From the NCBI GenBank assembly GCA_031772625.1, contig CM062817.1:947234327-947298326 (forward strand): DNA of 64,000 nt, given 5' to 3'. Made by a program: the position numbers and the translations under genes. Shown here piece by piece: positions 10,770-23,167 of this stretch (position 1 is its first letter; the number at the start of each line of letters is the position of its first letter). The notes under the pieces are model-generated. The model was not told the DNA's origin, searched no databases, and saw only the letters and a program-made list of their open reading frames with translations. Origin of the DNA: Pinus tabuliformis. Lineage: Eukaryota > Streptophyta > Pinopsida > Pinales > Pinaceae.

Positions 10770-11937
10770 ATGGCCACTCCAACAACCTTGAATATCACTC
10801 CTCTTAATGCACCCCACGAGGAACTGGAAGCATTACCTTTGGCTGATAGGGACTACCTAATCCAAGACTTGGTTGGTGACAGAAACCACCTGCATACATT
10901 TTGTCAACTGAGAAACAGTTATTTGAACAACAGTGATATTTATGGCATATGGGAATCAAATTTTCCCATATACTTCCTCCCTTCTGTCAATATCTTCCCT
11001 GAAATAATTCGCCTCTGCTGTGAAAACTATGAGCCAACCCAAAGGGTAGTCAAGTCTCCATCTGGGAGCATCCTCTTTCATATAACTCCTGACTCCATCA
11101 ATCAAATGCTAAACTTCAAGCAAACTCAGCTTCTGGTCCCTCTTTCTATGAAATTCCTGCTTGATGAAGGTCCCAAACTCTCCAACTCATAAATAGCCTG
11201 AATTTCCCAAATATTCATGAGAGCAGATCGCCAGCCTACAGGGCCACCTCCTTTTCTCTATATAGATTTCAATGATGTGGGTAAATTATTAGTTGATATG
11301 ATATCCTATGTGCTGGGTTTCAAGACAAGTGAACATATTGATGAAACTATATTAGTCTTGCTGTCTGCATTTAGCCTAGGATAGCCCCCTGCTGTCAAAT
11401 ACAATTATGCTAAATTTATTGCCAATAAGATACATGACCAACTATTGAGACTGGATAGGGAGGGAGTATTCAAATACTCATCCTACATCTATCATCTTTT
11501 CCTTTATTATCAGCCAGACTGTTTCCAATGCCCCCATCAAAAGATTGGACTCAAAAGGAGAAAAGAGGTCTGTGAGTTTTTGGACCTCAATCTTTCATGA
11601 AGTTCGCAGCTCTCCCTACTCCTATTGTGAGTTCATTGACCTATTTTTCTATCCAGTTTCTTCACTCCTAATGAGAACTCCTTCTGCTAGGCTATCCTAG
11701 GACATGGAGAAAATATTACAACTCTCAAAAAACTACAGAATAGGTGACTGGTACTTTTACCAGAATCACACTGTCATCAGGATATACGGCTGTGAGTTGT
11801 GTCCCTACAGGCTGCCAAGATATGTGCCAATGAGATTGTTTGCCTTGGAATATTACAGGCAATTTATCAACTCAGATTTAACTCATTTTCACAACCCCAA
11901 GAAAAAGGCTCAGTTAAAATTCAAAGACTAGCTAGGC
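10770..11937 (+). pseudogene. Long extra ORF, N-terminal globular part (unknown function)
   Basis: ATG at 10,770 opens a protein beginning MATPTTLNITPLN. The first 140 residues look globular (ADRDYLIQDLVGDRNHLHTF, GIWESNFPIYFLPS, HITPDSINQMLNFKQTQ). After a stop at 11,190 the same kind of sequence continues (PPPFLYIDFNDVGKLLVDMISY, ETILVLLSAFSLG, NKIHDQLLRLDREGVFKYSSYIYHLFLYY), with further stops near 11,382 and 11,597. A last segment at 11,704-11,931 reads RIGDWYFYQNHTVIRIYG. I do not recognise the family. It shows no gag, protease, RT or integrase motif. It is continuous in orientation with 11,984-14,301 and probably forms one protein with it. Confidence 0.6.
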
Positions 11938-11983
11938 CCCTTTGTCATGAACAATAGAAGGATGGCAAGATGTTGATCAAATA

Positions 11984-14301
11984 TTGAGGGAGAAACTTAG
12001 GTTAAAAAGAAGTTTTGGGTGGGTACCCTATGACCCATATGGCTTTATCAATGCAAGGAAAATAAAATATAGGCTGTCAGCTTATGACCATTGCAAAATC
12101 CCACAGATAGAACAATTTGCTAACCAAGATGAGTGGGTGGAAGGCACATTAGTTGAAGAGTTCACCCAAGAAGAAATAATGGAGCAAAATGTAAAAGATT
12201 TGGAAAAGACTCTTGACTTGGATTCTTTTGAGCAGGTGACATTCAAACTGCCACGACAAGTCGGAGAAGGCACATCAACTACTGCAGTTTCACAAGCTGC
12301 CCAAGAAAGGACTACACCAATAGTAGGCACAACAAAAGGCAAGGAGGTAGTTTATACAGAACAAGAAACAATGACAGAACAGCCAACTACTTCAAAGGAG
12401 CAGGGTCAAGGGCAAGCCCCTCCACTGCAGATAGAGGCACCACAAATTCCAACATTACAGACTCCTCTCAATGAGGAGAGAAGCAAGAAGCAGGACCGAG
12501 AAGAAACCACACTCGCAAGTGGGTTAACAGAGCATCCAAAGGCCAAAAGGCAGAGAGTAGATCCTCAAATTGAAGAGGAAATTAGTGAAGGAATCATAGA
12601 GAGTCCAAGGAGGGAGAGGGAAACTAGCCAACAAACACCTACTAGCTCATTCCAGCAAGAGCAAGAGAGGCAACATGGTATGGAGGTGTCCTCCTCAAGG
12701 CAGCAAAGCAAGCAACCGCCTGGTATTAAAGGAACATTTATGGAGATCAAAGCCCAAAATGAGTTGTTGAGAATACAACTATATGATCAATTTCTCAAGA
12801 CAACACCCTCCAAACAGCAGAGATTAATGGCAGCTTATGACTTTAAGGAGAGAAAATGATCTTAAGTCATTTCAAGCCTAAGATACCACAGCCACAAACA
12901 GCTGCAGACTACATAAAGACAAACTTAGAGGTCCTCGCCAAGGACATACACCCAATGGACCAAATTGAGCTACACAAGCAAACAGGTGAAATGGTCTATG
13001 CTAAACTAGCAGACAAGGCAATGCTGGCCCACCAATTGAAGCAGTCATTGACCAATACATCTACTCAATTGTATTTGGAAAGAATGTCTTCCTCGGCCAA
13101 AGGCAATAGAATAAAGACATTGGAGGAAATTATTATGGAACTAGGGCATGATCCTAAGGATGCCAAGGGCATCAAGGCCCTTATGAAGAAAAAAGAAGAA
13201 GATATTGTTGCACTCAGAAAACAATTGAGGTTACCTGCAACCATGCACCCTCAAACTGCAGGACTTGCACAAGAAAAGGAAGGTGAGGACATGATGGATC
13301 TGATGATGAGGATGAATCAAAGAATAATTCAAATGGAGCAAGAATTGGAGAAAGCATTGCAAGGCAAGCAGGGAGAGTCGACCTCCCAGCCACCTATAAC
13401 AGCTCCAACAGTCCCCACTATTCTGCCCACAGCAGTAGCAGTAATTCCTCCTATCATTCCAGCATCAACAATAGGTACAACAACCACGAATGCTTCAGCA
13501 ACAACAATAACAACAACACCAGAATCTAGCATGAGTATGGAAGAAATGATGAAAGCAGTCAAAGATCTAGAAGTTCAAATGACAGAGCTGAAAGAGGCCA
13601 AAGAAAAATTGGCCAAACTAGAGGTAAGATATGAGAAGTCCAAGATGACAGTGGCTGAAAAAACAATAGAAATAAAGGCCTTGGACAACAAAATAAAATA
13701 TTTGGAGAAAGAGCTTACTCTAGATAAAAATCTTGCTGAACTCAAGAAAATTTTGTGGAACAAAATTGGCCAGTCTATCACTGACCAATGGAAGTCAATT
13801 CAGACAATACATGAGAAAATAGAATTGATAAACATAGCTCAATTTGAGACTCAAAGGGACAGGGCATCATTGGGAAATATGCCTGAGTAGGCCAATAAAA
13901 TGATTCAGTTCCTGAACACTCATACCAAAGAGCAGCTGGCAGCTCTAGATATCAGTAGCAGGACAGACACTATTCTGACAGTGAAGAAGGTGCTGACCCT
14001 GAGAAATTTTGTACAAACTTTAGAGAGAAAATGCCAAGAAATGCAGGCAGAAATAAATGCCTTCAAACTGAAATTTGCAACATTACAGAGCAAAGGGCTG
14101 CCCAGTTTGCTAACCAGCAGTGGAAAATTGTTAACACATGATCAGTATGCCAACAGGGTAAATAATTATGTTTCCAATCAAATTACAACATCCTCAAGTA
14201 CCTCAGAAGAAACAGGACCTCCCTCTGGACAGAGTCTTTATGACAAACTGGAAAACTTGTTCTACATTGAACATGAGATAAATCACCTTTTTGAAGTCTA
14301 G
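11984..14301 (+). pseudogene. Long extra ORF, low-complexity and coiled-coil C-terminal part
   Basis: 291 codons (11,984-12,859) end at a stop that overlaps the next open segment by 4 bp in another frame, a likely single-base frameshift. That segment runs 344 codons (12,856-13,890) and resumes in the same frame after one TAG to 14,301. The composition is Gln/Thr/Pro/Glu-rich with basic patches (HPKAKRQRVDP). Next comes a Lys/Glu/Leu-rich heptad-like region (MTELKEAKEKLAKLEVRYEK) that should form coiled coils, separated by a Thr/Ala/Pro linker. With the upstream part, the ancestral protein would be about 1,170 residues. No enzymatic motif is visible. It may be an accessory ORF of a Tat-type element. 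Confidence 0.65.
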
Positions 14302-15618
14302 CCAAACTTCTATAGATATACTGAAGCTGATGAAACACTGATAAAGATACAAAGACATCAGTTGCCTACAGAAGATTGGTGGCAGGCAATGCTGGAAATT
14401 TTACCTGGGTGATTTGATTTATGTTCCTTTTTGAATCAGCTACAGGTCAGCAACTCCATATACACGGGCCACCTAACAAAGTGTCAAAATAGTAGAAAAA
14501 GAAGGTTAGATGTGATGGCAACTCATTAAAAGAAAATCAAACATAGGTGGCAAAAGACAGCACATCAGGGACGCAAACCAAAGCTACAGCTATCAGCCGA
14601 AAAGAGGAGCCTAAAAGTCAACAAAGGCAAAACACCTAAGGCGGCCAGTACAGCCTAATTACTCCCTCATGTTGCACAGACTTCCACATCAGTTATTGCT
14701 ATTCACCAAAGTAGATAGATAAATTTATTACTAGATATTTTCCTATGGGATATTTTTGTAAAAAAACTCTCTTATATATACTCCCAATTGATATGTATTA
14801 TGGTTGGTGATTTTCTCTCTGGACTGCGCTGTAATTTTGAGATTGTTTAATACAAAAGGCTGTTGGGATTCATTGTTGCTGGACCGTCTGAATGTGGATT
14901 TGAAGTTCTAGGAACTGCTACAGAATTCTTGCATCTTTCTATGGATCAATAAGTTGTTCTAACCTGCATTTTATGTTTTCTGTGTTTGAAAATTTCATAT
15001 ATGTTTCACAACTCTTAGTAACAGAGAAAAAGAATAGCTCAGAATTTGTTTAAATACACTCTGTGTTCAATCTCTACTATTAATTATATTTTCTTCAAAA
15101 TTAGTCATAAATAGGAATTCTTAGCTGCTCATGTTTGCACTAATTCTTTGACTTTGAATATTGCCTAGGAATTCTTTACAGCTCCTTGGTGATATTCATG
15201 TACCTTCCCTCTGCTAGCATAATGAAGGATTCTTAACTACCCTTCATCTACTAGCTTACATTCCACCAACTTCCAGATTTCAAAATTGTTCCAAGATCGA
15301 TTATCTTGCTCTGTAGTATTTCCCTTTACTAAAGAAAGCACCCTCGGCAGTTCATCTTCACTGACTCCATCTGCCCAATGGAATAAGATGTTTAGAGTTA
15401 CTTCCCAGCTCTTTTCAAGATCACCATCCAACAAACTTAAAACAAAAATCTGTGCATAATATCTAGCCTAAAATACTCCAAAACAAAGCTAAAATAAAAA
15501 GAGAGAGCCCTCTCTGGTTGCAGATTGGCTAGAATCTGTAGCTAAAAGACTGGTTAGTGGTTACCTCAGTTGTATTCCCCCATTAGAGCTTTCCTGGGGA
15601 ACAACCTGAGTGATAACA
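14302..15618 (+). mobile_element. LTR-like region ending at the primer site of element D
   Basis: The right end is well placed: TGATAACA at 15,611-15,618 is followed by TC and a primer-binding site. The block is noncoding and AT-rich and has a TATA-like TTATATATACTCCC at 14,772-14,785. The left end is not determined: no perfect TGTTATC start was found, and TGTCAAAATAG near 14,486 is only one candidate. The 3' LTR-like block at 24,852-26,255 is not obviously similar, so this LTR has no partner in the window. Confidence 0.55.
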
Positions 15619-15620
15619 TC

Positions 15621-15640
15621 TTTGGCGACTCAACTGGGGA
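15621..15640 (+). other. Primer-binding site of element D
   Basis: TTTGGCGACTCAACTGGGGA lies 2 bp after an LTR end (ATAACA). It matches, apart from two bases, the primer-site strings next to the LTRs of elements A (TGGCGACTCCACTGGGGA) and B (TGGCGACTTCGCTGGGGA). This motif is common next to Ogre/Tat-type LTRs; the cognate tRNA (I recall tRNA-Arg for Ogre) cannot be verified here. Confidence 0.75.
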
Positions 15641-15947
15641 ATCTGAATGACTGATTGTTACTGTTGTCTATTTTCGAAAGCTACAGATGGAGCCTGAAGT
15701 TAGCCAGGTAGCCTTTGAAACTGTTTTTGCTGTCCATTTACAGGAGTAAATAAAAGCTGCTTCAATCAATATCCAATATAGCTTTAGGCTTTAAACAGCT
15801 GTCCCAAAGACTTGATCAGTTTCTTTGATTCAACATATCTAAAGGAAAGCCCAAACTTTCCCATATTTCAAAACAACTCCATTCAGAAAATTCTCAAAAA
15901 ATTACGATCTTTAAAACATTTTCAGAAAATACCAAAAACAAATTTAG

Positions 15948-17293
15948 AAGCTGAGTCCAAAGAAGAAAGTCCGTTACACTAGGTCAAATCCTGATCTAGG
16001 TCCTCTAGCTATTTTTGAAAACCCTAACTTAATTCATAAGGCCCTAAGAAGGCAAGAAATTCTAGCTAAATCTACTGATTTAAATCTGGATATACTTCAG
16101 CAGAACCCTGCAAAATATAAGCTCACCCCTGGGAGAGCAACAGTCTTTTCTACAGCCTCTCCTAGTTCCTCATCCACACCTCAAAGCATTATCTCCACTC
16201 CCCCATCCACTGCACATATTTCCACTGCTGGCCCTACTGATCCAACTATCTTATTTCTTCCTGTTGTCGCATTTATCCCTGTAAATATAGCAAACCGTTA
16301 TGATCCTCTGTAGTCACCTGGAAATCCAGGGGCTATGCCTCAGTATTATCAGAGTAAAATCACATATTTTGATGGTACTGGCTCCTATAATGCCCAGCAA
16401 CACACTAAGAAAATGCAAGATTATTTTGAGAATTATGAGATTGATGATGATGATGTGAGAATGAAAATATTTGTCCAAAGTCTAACTGGTGATGTAAGGA
16501 CTTGGTTTAGAGCACTTGCTGTAAATTCTATAGCCAATCTGGAAGCTCTTTATCAATCCTTTTTAGACAGAGGGGAAAATAAGAAAGACCCTTTACACAT
16601 TTTAACAGAATATGACAATTTGAAAAGAGGTCCGCAAGAAACTGTCCAAGACTATTATGCTAGGTTCAACAATGTCTATAATGTTGTTCCTCAGAACCTT
16701 AGACCTCCACCTGATTTGGCCTTAATCAAATTCCCTGATGGATTTGATTCTGACATGGCATATCAACTGAGGGAAAGAGCCCCCCCAGCTTAGCAAACAT
16801 GCAGAATATAGTTGTTAGTGTGGAGGCAAACCTAATTGCTAAATGAAATCGGGCAAGAGCTGAAAGAAGAACAACCTTCAAAGAAGAGCCTTCAGCATTT
16901 GAACAAAAGCTGGATGCAATCATCAAAGGTATGGACAAACTTGGAGATAGAGTGGAAACTATTGAAAGGAAATCATCTTGGGAAGGTCAAACAAGTAACA
17001 CTGCAAGAAACCCAAACTTTGGAAAAAACCAAAATCCAAATGTTGGAAGGGCTGGCCCTGATCAGAATATCAGGCCTCCATTTCAAGAGAACTATGCCGA
17101 AGCCTCAACCTCTAGTGAACCAACAGAGGACCCTAAAATCAACTTAATGGGTTTGAACAGTGAACAAAAAATCTTTTTAACCCAAGATGACCAAGAAGCT
17201 CATAATTTCAACCAATTTCAAACCAAATCCGGAGAGTCTTTTGATTTCAGAGAAGGGTATGATGCAACGGTCTATGAGGTTCATAAACAATAA
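15948..17293 (+). pseudogene. gag of element D
   Basis: The frame is open from 15,948 without an ATG (basic PKKKVRYTRSNPD, then a Ser/Thr/Pro-rich stretch), with a TAG at 16,311. The capsid-like domain (16,335-16,793) has KITYFDGTGSYNAQQHTKKMQDYF, VRTWFRALAVNSIANLEALY and QETVQDYYARFNNVY, typical of retrotransposon gag. After a TAG at 16,792 and frame changes it continues as an Asn/Gln-rich tail to 17,293 (MDKLGDRVETIERKSSW, a short coil). No zinc knuckle is visible, unusual for a gypsy gag. The start codon is unclear. Confidence 0.75.
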
Positions 17294-17428
17294 AAATTAA
17301 GAAGCAGAACTATAGATGTGCCTAAAGCTACCAAGCTGAAAGATACTAAGTAGCCAAAGAAAACAAAAGACAAAGCTACCCTAACAGAACTCCCTATTAA
17401 AACAGACTTTGACCCAAAGGAATCCACT

Positions 17429-18505
17429 GTGGAAGACATATCAGATTTACAGCCCTTAAAAAATCAGTCATCTACACCCTTTCTCTCAAAAGAAAATGTA
17501 ACCAGCTCTCCTAAAAATAATTTCAAAATGGATTTAGTTCGGAATAGCACTCATGATGAAGAGATGGTCACTGAAAATTCAGCTGAAAAGGAAAAGTTTG
17601 GTGTTCATAACACAAGACTTCAAGTGCAAAAACCTTTTAGTCTAGAGACAGAAATAAGCAAGCTCAAGATAGCCATTCCTTTATCTAAATTGGCTGGACA
17701 TGAAGTTTATAGAGAGAAAATCAATAGGTCACTCAAAATATCAAAGAATAGTGATGCAGTCAATGTTTTAAATGACCAACGAGAACTGATTTTTGGTCCT
17801 GAAGTCAATGGTAAAATAGTAAACGCAGGAATTCCTCAATTCTATGTGAACTTAAACATTCATGACAAGGTGTTGCATAATGCAATGTTTGATTCTGGTG
17901 CATCCCATAACCTAATGCCTAAGTCTGTGATGGAAAGACTAGACCTAGATATCACAAGGCCATACAAAGACTTGTTCTCATTTGATTCCAGACAGGTCAG
18001 GTGTCTAGGCCTAATCAAAGACCTTTGTGTATCTTTGGTCCAATATCCAGCCAAAATAATCTTGATGGATGTGGTGGTAGCTGAAATTCCACCTAAATAT
18101 GGCATGATTTTATCCAGATCTTGGGGTTCAAAACTCCAAGGATCTCTGCAACTAGACATGTCCTATGCCACCATTTTAGTCTTTGGACAACCAAAGATAT
18201 TGTACCGGGAAACATTAATGAAATATGTGGTTAGCAGTCAAGACAAGCCCCAAAACATCCCCATCTATTCTATGCCTTCCGATATGGATTCATTCATTTT
18301 ATACAATGCTGAGATGTGTCCCAAAACTGATGTCAAACTCCTAGAAAGAACAAAAACAAAAAGCACAAATGAACAATCTAGTGCTCAAGATCAAAAAATT
18401 GTTGATGTGATTGATGCAACGAATGAACAAGACATAGTATATGAGCTACAAAATCCAAATCTGCCCACTGAGCAAGTTTCCAAAACTCCTAAGGCTAGTC
18501 ACAGT
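17429..18505 (+). CDS. Aspartic protease domain of element D
   Basis: This is part of an uninterrupted 437-codon stretch (17,429-18,742) shared with the first half of aRH. The N-terminal 130 residues are a Ser/Lys/Asn-rich linker. The retropepsin core follows, with YVNLNIHDKVLHNAMFDSGASHNLM. The catalytic Asp-Ser-Gly-Ala is intact, with Asp at residue 155 of the stretch (17,891). Downstream are KIILMDVVVAEIPPKYGMILS and a C-terminal strand. It would cleave the polyprotein. A stop at 17,291 separates it from gag, so gag-protease fusion is lost or a frameshift is used. Confidence 0.8.
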
Positions 18506-18509
18506 CAAG

Positions 18510-18925
18510 AAACCTTATGGTACTTAGAGTTTGATGGGTCAGTTAACAAACTAGGAGCAGGGGTAGGGGTTTGGATACACAACATGCAAAATGACCATGC
18601 TGAAGGTCATACATATAGGCTAAATTTCAGGTGCACGAACAATATGGCCCAGTATGAAGCCCTTTTGTTGGGTCTCAAACTGATTAGAAGTCTAGGGGCA
18701 ACCAAGATTTCCATTCTAGGGGATTCAGATCTCATTATATAATAGATGAAGGGAAGCTTTGTCTCAAATGACCTTAGGTTGAGAGCTTACAGAGGAGCAG
18801 CCATTGAAATACTAAACACTTTCCTAGAACATCAACTCACCAAAATTCCAAGAAAGCACAATTTACATGCACATAGCTTGGCAACTTTTGCCAACACTTG
18901 CAAGCTACTATTTGAGCCAAACCAC
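18510..18925 (+). pseudogene. Archaeal-type RNase H (aRH) of element D, upstream of RT
   Basis: RNase H removes RNA from RNA-DNA hybrids. Motifs run in order: WYLEFDGSVNKLGAG (first Asp at 18,533), NNMAQYEALLLGL (Glu at 18,656), SILGDSDLI (Asp at 18,722). Two adjacent stops follow (18,740-18,745) inside what should read DLI-x-QMKGSF. The frame resumes at 18,746 with IPRKHNLHAHSLATFA, where the usual final Asp (N-x-x-A-D-x-L-A) is His. It lies between protease and RT, unlike the aRH of elements A and B, which follows integrase. Related plant Tat polyproteins with this order exist to my knowledge. Confidence 0.8.
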
Positions 18926-20832
18926 CACTTCACTGCTGAAATCAAACACAGGCCCGCTGTCCCAGATAATGTCAAAAACTGGCAGGTGTTTCAAAATGAT
19001 ACCCAAATCAATAATTTCCTTACTTTAAAGGAGGAATTCTCAAGTATAAACATTGATACAAGCACTGTTGATGATCAACAACAAATAGACAAAAGTGAAC
19101 AAAGTATATCAGCTGAAACAGAAAATCTGATTTTTCATCCAACAAACTTTGACTGTAAAAACTTACAAGAGCTGAAGCAAATGGACCTTGATGAAATGGC
19201 TGAGGGAGAATCTGAAGTAATTGAACTAAAGGATAATTTTCTGCCCATAGGCTTAACCCCTTTAGAGGATATATTTGATTCAAATGACATTCCAAGAAAG
19301 CCAAAAATCCAACCACCAAATGCAGAAATTGAGGACTGCAATATTGGAACTACAGAGAATCCCAAAATGATAAAACTGTCCAAAGCATTACCACCTGAGC
19401 AGAAACTTAAATACATTGAGTTGTTCAAAGAATTCCAAGATGTCCTTGCTTGGAGCTATGAGGACCTTAAGTCCTATGATACGTCTGTCATCCAACATAC
19501 TATACCTTTGAAAGAAAATCAAAAACCTTTTAAACAGAAGCTTAGAAGGGTGAATCCTGTCCTCCTTCCCCTGATTGAAAAAGAAGTTAAAAGAATGTAT
19601 GAGGCTGGAATAATTGCACCAATCAGGTTCTCAGAGTGGATTTCAAATCTAGTGCCTACTAGGAAGAAAACGGGAGAGATAAGACTGTGTGTTGACTTAA
19701 GAAATTTGAACAAAGTCTCTCTCAAAGACCACTACCCCTTACCCAAGATGGATCATATTTTACAAAGGGTAGTGGGTGCTTCTAGGATCTCATTGCTAGA
19801 TGGATTCTCAGGATTCAATCAGATCTTAGTCCACCTAGATGATCAAGAAAAAACTGCCTTTACAACACCTTGGGGAACCATTAAATATTTCAAAATGCCT
19901 TTTGGACTCAAAAATGCAGGGGCCACATTTCAAAGAGAAATGGACATAGCCTTTGCAAAAGAGATCCATGATTTCTTAGTCATATATCTTGATGATCTCA
20001 CTGCTTTTTCAAAATCAGACCAAGAACATCTAGAACATCTGAGACAAGTGTTTATAATTTGCAGAAAATATGGCATATCATTGAACCCAAAGAAATCATT
20101 GTTTCGCCTAGAAGAAGGCAAACTCCTAGGTCACATAATTTCAAAAGATGGCATTAGAATTGATCCAGACAGAATTCAAGCTATTCTCCAAGTTCCCCAC
20201 CCAAGAAACATTAAAGAACTTCAAGATTTTTTAGGGAAGATCAATTTCCTAAGAAGATTCATTCCCAATTTGGCCGAGTTAATAAGACTATTGAATAATA
20301 TGCTAAATAAAGATTCTAAAGTCAAATGGACAACAGAAGCTAAACAAGCCTTTGAGGACATCAAAATAGCTTTAACAAAAACACCAGTCCTAACCAGCCC
20401 TAAGTTTCATAGAGATTTCATGATCTTTTCCTTTGCATCTGAGCACACTATTGTTGTTGTCCTATTGCAAAAAGATGACCAAGGGTGTGAGAAGCCCATT
20501 GCTTTTTTCAGCAAAGCACTAAGAGATGCGCCTTTGAAATATCAGATCATGGAAAAAAAAGATTATGCCCTTGTAAAGCCATCAAGGACTTCAGAGTTTA
20601 TATCTTATATTCACATGTCATAGCTTATGTTCCAAATGTTGTAGTCAAAGACATTCTAACTCAAGAAGGAATTGAAGGTAAAAGGGGCAAATGGATAGCC
20701 AACATTTTTGAGTATGACATTGAAATCAAGCCTACAAAACTCATAAAAGGACAAGGGCTAGCCAAGCTGATGACTGAAACCAATTTTCAAGCCCTTGACA
20801 TCAATGAACTGGTAAGGAACAGGAGATGGTGA
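18746..20832 (+). pseudogene. Reverse transcriptase and degenerate gypsy RNase H of element D
   Basis: 625 open codons (18,746-20,623) begin with the end of aRH, a 150-residue acidic linker, then RT. RT motifs are FKQKLRRVNP, WISNLVPTRKKTGEIRLCVDLRNLN, LLDGFSGFNQI, TPWGTIKYFKMPFGLKNAGATFQR, and the intact catalytic YLDD (Asp 416-417, 19,991-19,996). The connection domain has DFLGKINFLRRFIPN. The following gRH has lost the expected TDASD (it reads SFASEHTIVVVLL) and the second Asp (YSHVIAYV). A frameshift near 20,575 moves the rest of gRH to another frame, ending at 20,832. Confidence 0.9.
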
Positions 20833-22221
20833 CTCCACAGATCAATCATGCCTTTTTACAATCACCTTGGTATGCTGATATAGTTTATATATTGTTAAAC
20901 CTGCAAGCTCCTCCAGGGTTATCCAAGACTAAAAAGATATTCTTGAAAATGAAAGCTTCAAAGTTTTGTATTATAGATAATGTGTTGTTTTGGAAAAACC
21001 ATGAAGGTATTTTGCTTAATTGCCTAACAATGGATGAAACTGATAAAGTACTTAAAGAATTTCATGCAGGAGACTGTGGATGACACTTGTATTGGAAGTC
21101 AACAACTGATAAAATTCTAAAAGATGGTTTTTACTAGCCCTCCCTATTTGCTGATGTGAAAAAATTTGTAGTTTCTTGCCACAAATGCCAAATTTTTGAA
21201 GGCAAGAATAAGCTGCTGCCTTTGCCCCTCAAACCTATTTCAACTGAAAGGCCATTTCAACAATGGGGTTTAGACTTCATTGGGGAAATCCACCCTTCAT
21301 CCTCTGGTCAGCATAAGTGGATTTTGACAGCCACAGACTATTTTACCAAGTGGATAGAAGCTGCCCCTTGCAGACAAGCCAATGACTCAATTATCATGCA
21401 ATTCTTAGAAGCCAACATCTTGTCTAGATTTGGCTGTCCGGAAAAGATTATCACAGACAATGCGGCTGCCTTTAAATCAAAAATAATGATCAATTTGCCA
21501 CAAGTACCACATTACCTTGGGCCACTCTACAGCCTATTACCCTAAAGGTAATGGTATAGCTGAGTCATCCAACAAAAGCTTAATCAACATCATCAAAAAA
21601 GTCTTAGAGGAGAAAAGAAAGAATTGGCATAAGAAGTTGGTTAATGCACTATGGGCAGACAGGTTGACCACCAAAAGATCCATTGGAACAAGCCCGTATG
21701 AATTGGTTTATGGCATGGAGGCAAGATTCCCTTCATCTTTGGGAATCCCAGTGATAAAGTTGATGCAAGAAATACAAGCAGAACCTAATGATATTCAGAG
21801 AAGGATCAATCAAACAATTCACTTGCAGCAGACAAGAGAGGAAGTATATCAAAGATCTCAGCTTTTACAAGAAAAACTTAAAAAGATATTTGATAAAAGA
21901 ACCAAAGCAGAGGACTTCTTCATTGGGGACAAAGTGCTCAAGTGGGATTCTAGGAGGGAAGACAAAGGAAAGCATGGAAAATTTGATTTCCTATGGAAGG
22001 GACCTTATGTCATTCAGGCTGTACAAGGAAATAACACTTACTTTTTAAGAAGTCTTGATGGTACAGAAGTTGAAGAAGGCCCAATCAATGGGCGAATGCT
22101 CAAGAAAAAATGTGTTGGGAATTTGCCTGTGTTTTTAAATTTTTTATTACATGATATTGCCCAAAGCATGAAGAAATCTCGCCATGTAGAGTCAGTAGTA
22201 AGCAACAATGGGTTAATATGA
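20826..22221 (+). pseudogene. Integrase of element D
   Basis: The zinc-binding part spans 21,060-21,200 (FHAGDCG, then SCHKCQIF) with stops at 21,081 and 21,136. The catalytic core is read at 21,156-21,545: WGLDFIGEIHPSS carries Asp 1 and KIITDNAAAF carries Asp 2. A frameshift near 21,500 moves to the next frame, where STAYYPKGNGIAESSNK carries Glu. All three catalytic residues therefore survive. The C-terminal domain follows (KAEDFFIGDKVLKW, FLWKGPYVIQAV) with no chromodomain, to a stop at 22,219. Breaks are few and the core is well preserved. Confidence 0.88.
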
Positions 22222-22238
22222 CTGATAGTTAGCTACAG

Positions 22239-23119
22239 TCTTTCCCAACAAAAAAGTAGTTGGGAAGAATTGATTTTCTTGATAGACAGAGGATTGGCTT
22301 TGCTAGCCCCGAAATGAAAACATAGTGCCAGTACATCGAGCAGACCACTGAAACGAAGAAAATCTATTAGACTGGGAAGGATCAGAGGAATGCTGGGAGA
22401 TTCCCAGGGAAACATTAGCCAGCCTATGGAAATACATGATTCAGAAGATGAACAACCTCCACGATTTGAAGGTGGGGAGAATGAAGAAGAATTGGAAGAA
22501 AATGTGGAAGGAGAATTGGAGGAGGAGACTGAGCAATCCGGTCAGGAAGAAGGAGAGGAAATAGAGTAACACAGCAAAAGTCCACCACAAAACCCTCTGC
22601 AAGAAGATGAATTGGCCCAAATTTTGGCCAATATGGGTGAGTATGTCCAACGTCACAACCCACTCAACCCCCATACCGAAGAAGAACCATGAGAGCACTC
22701 TGCTCATGATAAAAGTGCATCCGAGGAAATTTGCGATGAAGAGGAAGAAGAAGAGGATCACTCTACTCATGATAAGAGTGTATCTAGGGAAAAGAGTGAT
22801 GAGGATGAAGAAGAGGAACAATCTGTTCCCAGTCAGAATACACTCAAAGAATTTCATGATGAAGAAGAGGTAGAAGAAGAAGTTTCCCAAGAGACAACAG
22901 AAAAAGCTAGGATTTCTACCCCTGAAAAACTTGCTCAGCAGAACACCGAAGAATTTTTCCAAGAAGGAAACATGGAAATTGGCCAAGACGAAGGTACAAT
23001 TCCTGAGGTACAAAGCCCAGGCCTGAGAAAACAAATGGTTGTTCCTTCTAAGAAAGTGGAAGAAATTAACATATTGAGAAAGGAACAGTGGAGGTTTCTT
23101 AACGTAATTAAGCAACTTT
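22239..23119 (+). pseudogene. Acidic Glu-rich extra ORF of element D
   Basis: A single + frame runs through this region with only three stops (22,314, 22,567, 22,690). A basic segment (SSRPLKRRKSIRLGRIRG, nuclear-localisation-like) is followed by very acidic stretches (GGENEEELEENVEGELEEE) and a short repeat: HSAHDKSAS, HSTHDKSVS. It ends with KKVEEINILRKEQWRFLNV. It lies directly downstream of integrase, where accessory or envelope-like ORFs sit in some plant gypsy elements. There is no signal peptide or membrane segment, so an envelope role is not supported. The family is not recognised. Confidence 0.6.
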
Positions 23120-23167
23120 GATAGCAAATAAGAGTCTTAAAAATGGGGAAGAACTCAAGGAACCTCT

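Noticed and set aside
22441-23127. 228-codon - strand ORF rich in Phe and Leu
   Set aside because: It is the reverse complement of the Glu/Lys-rich accessory ORF; GAA/GAG runs read as Phe/Leu codons. No independent motif.
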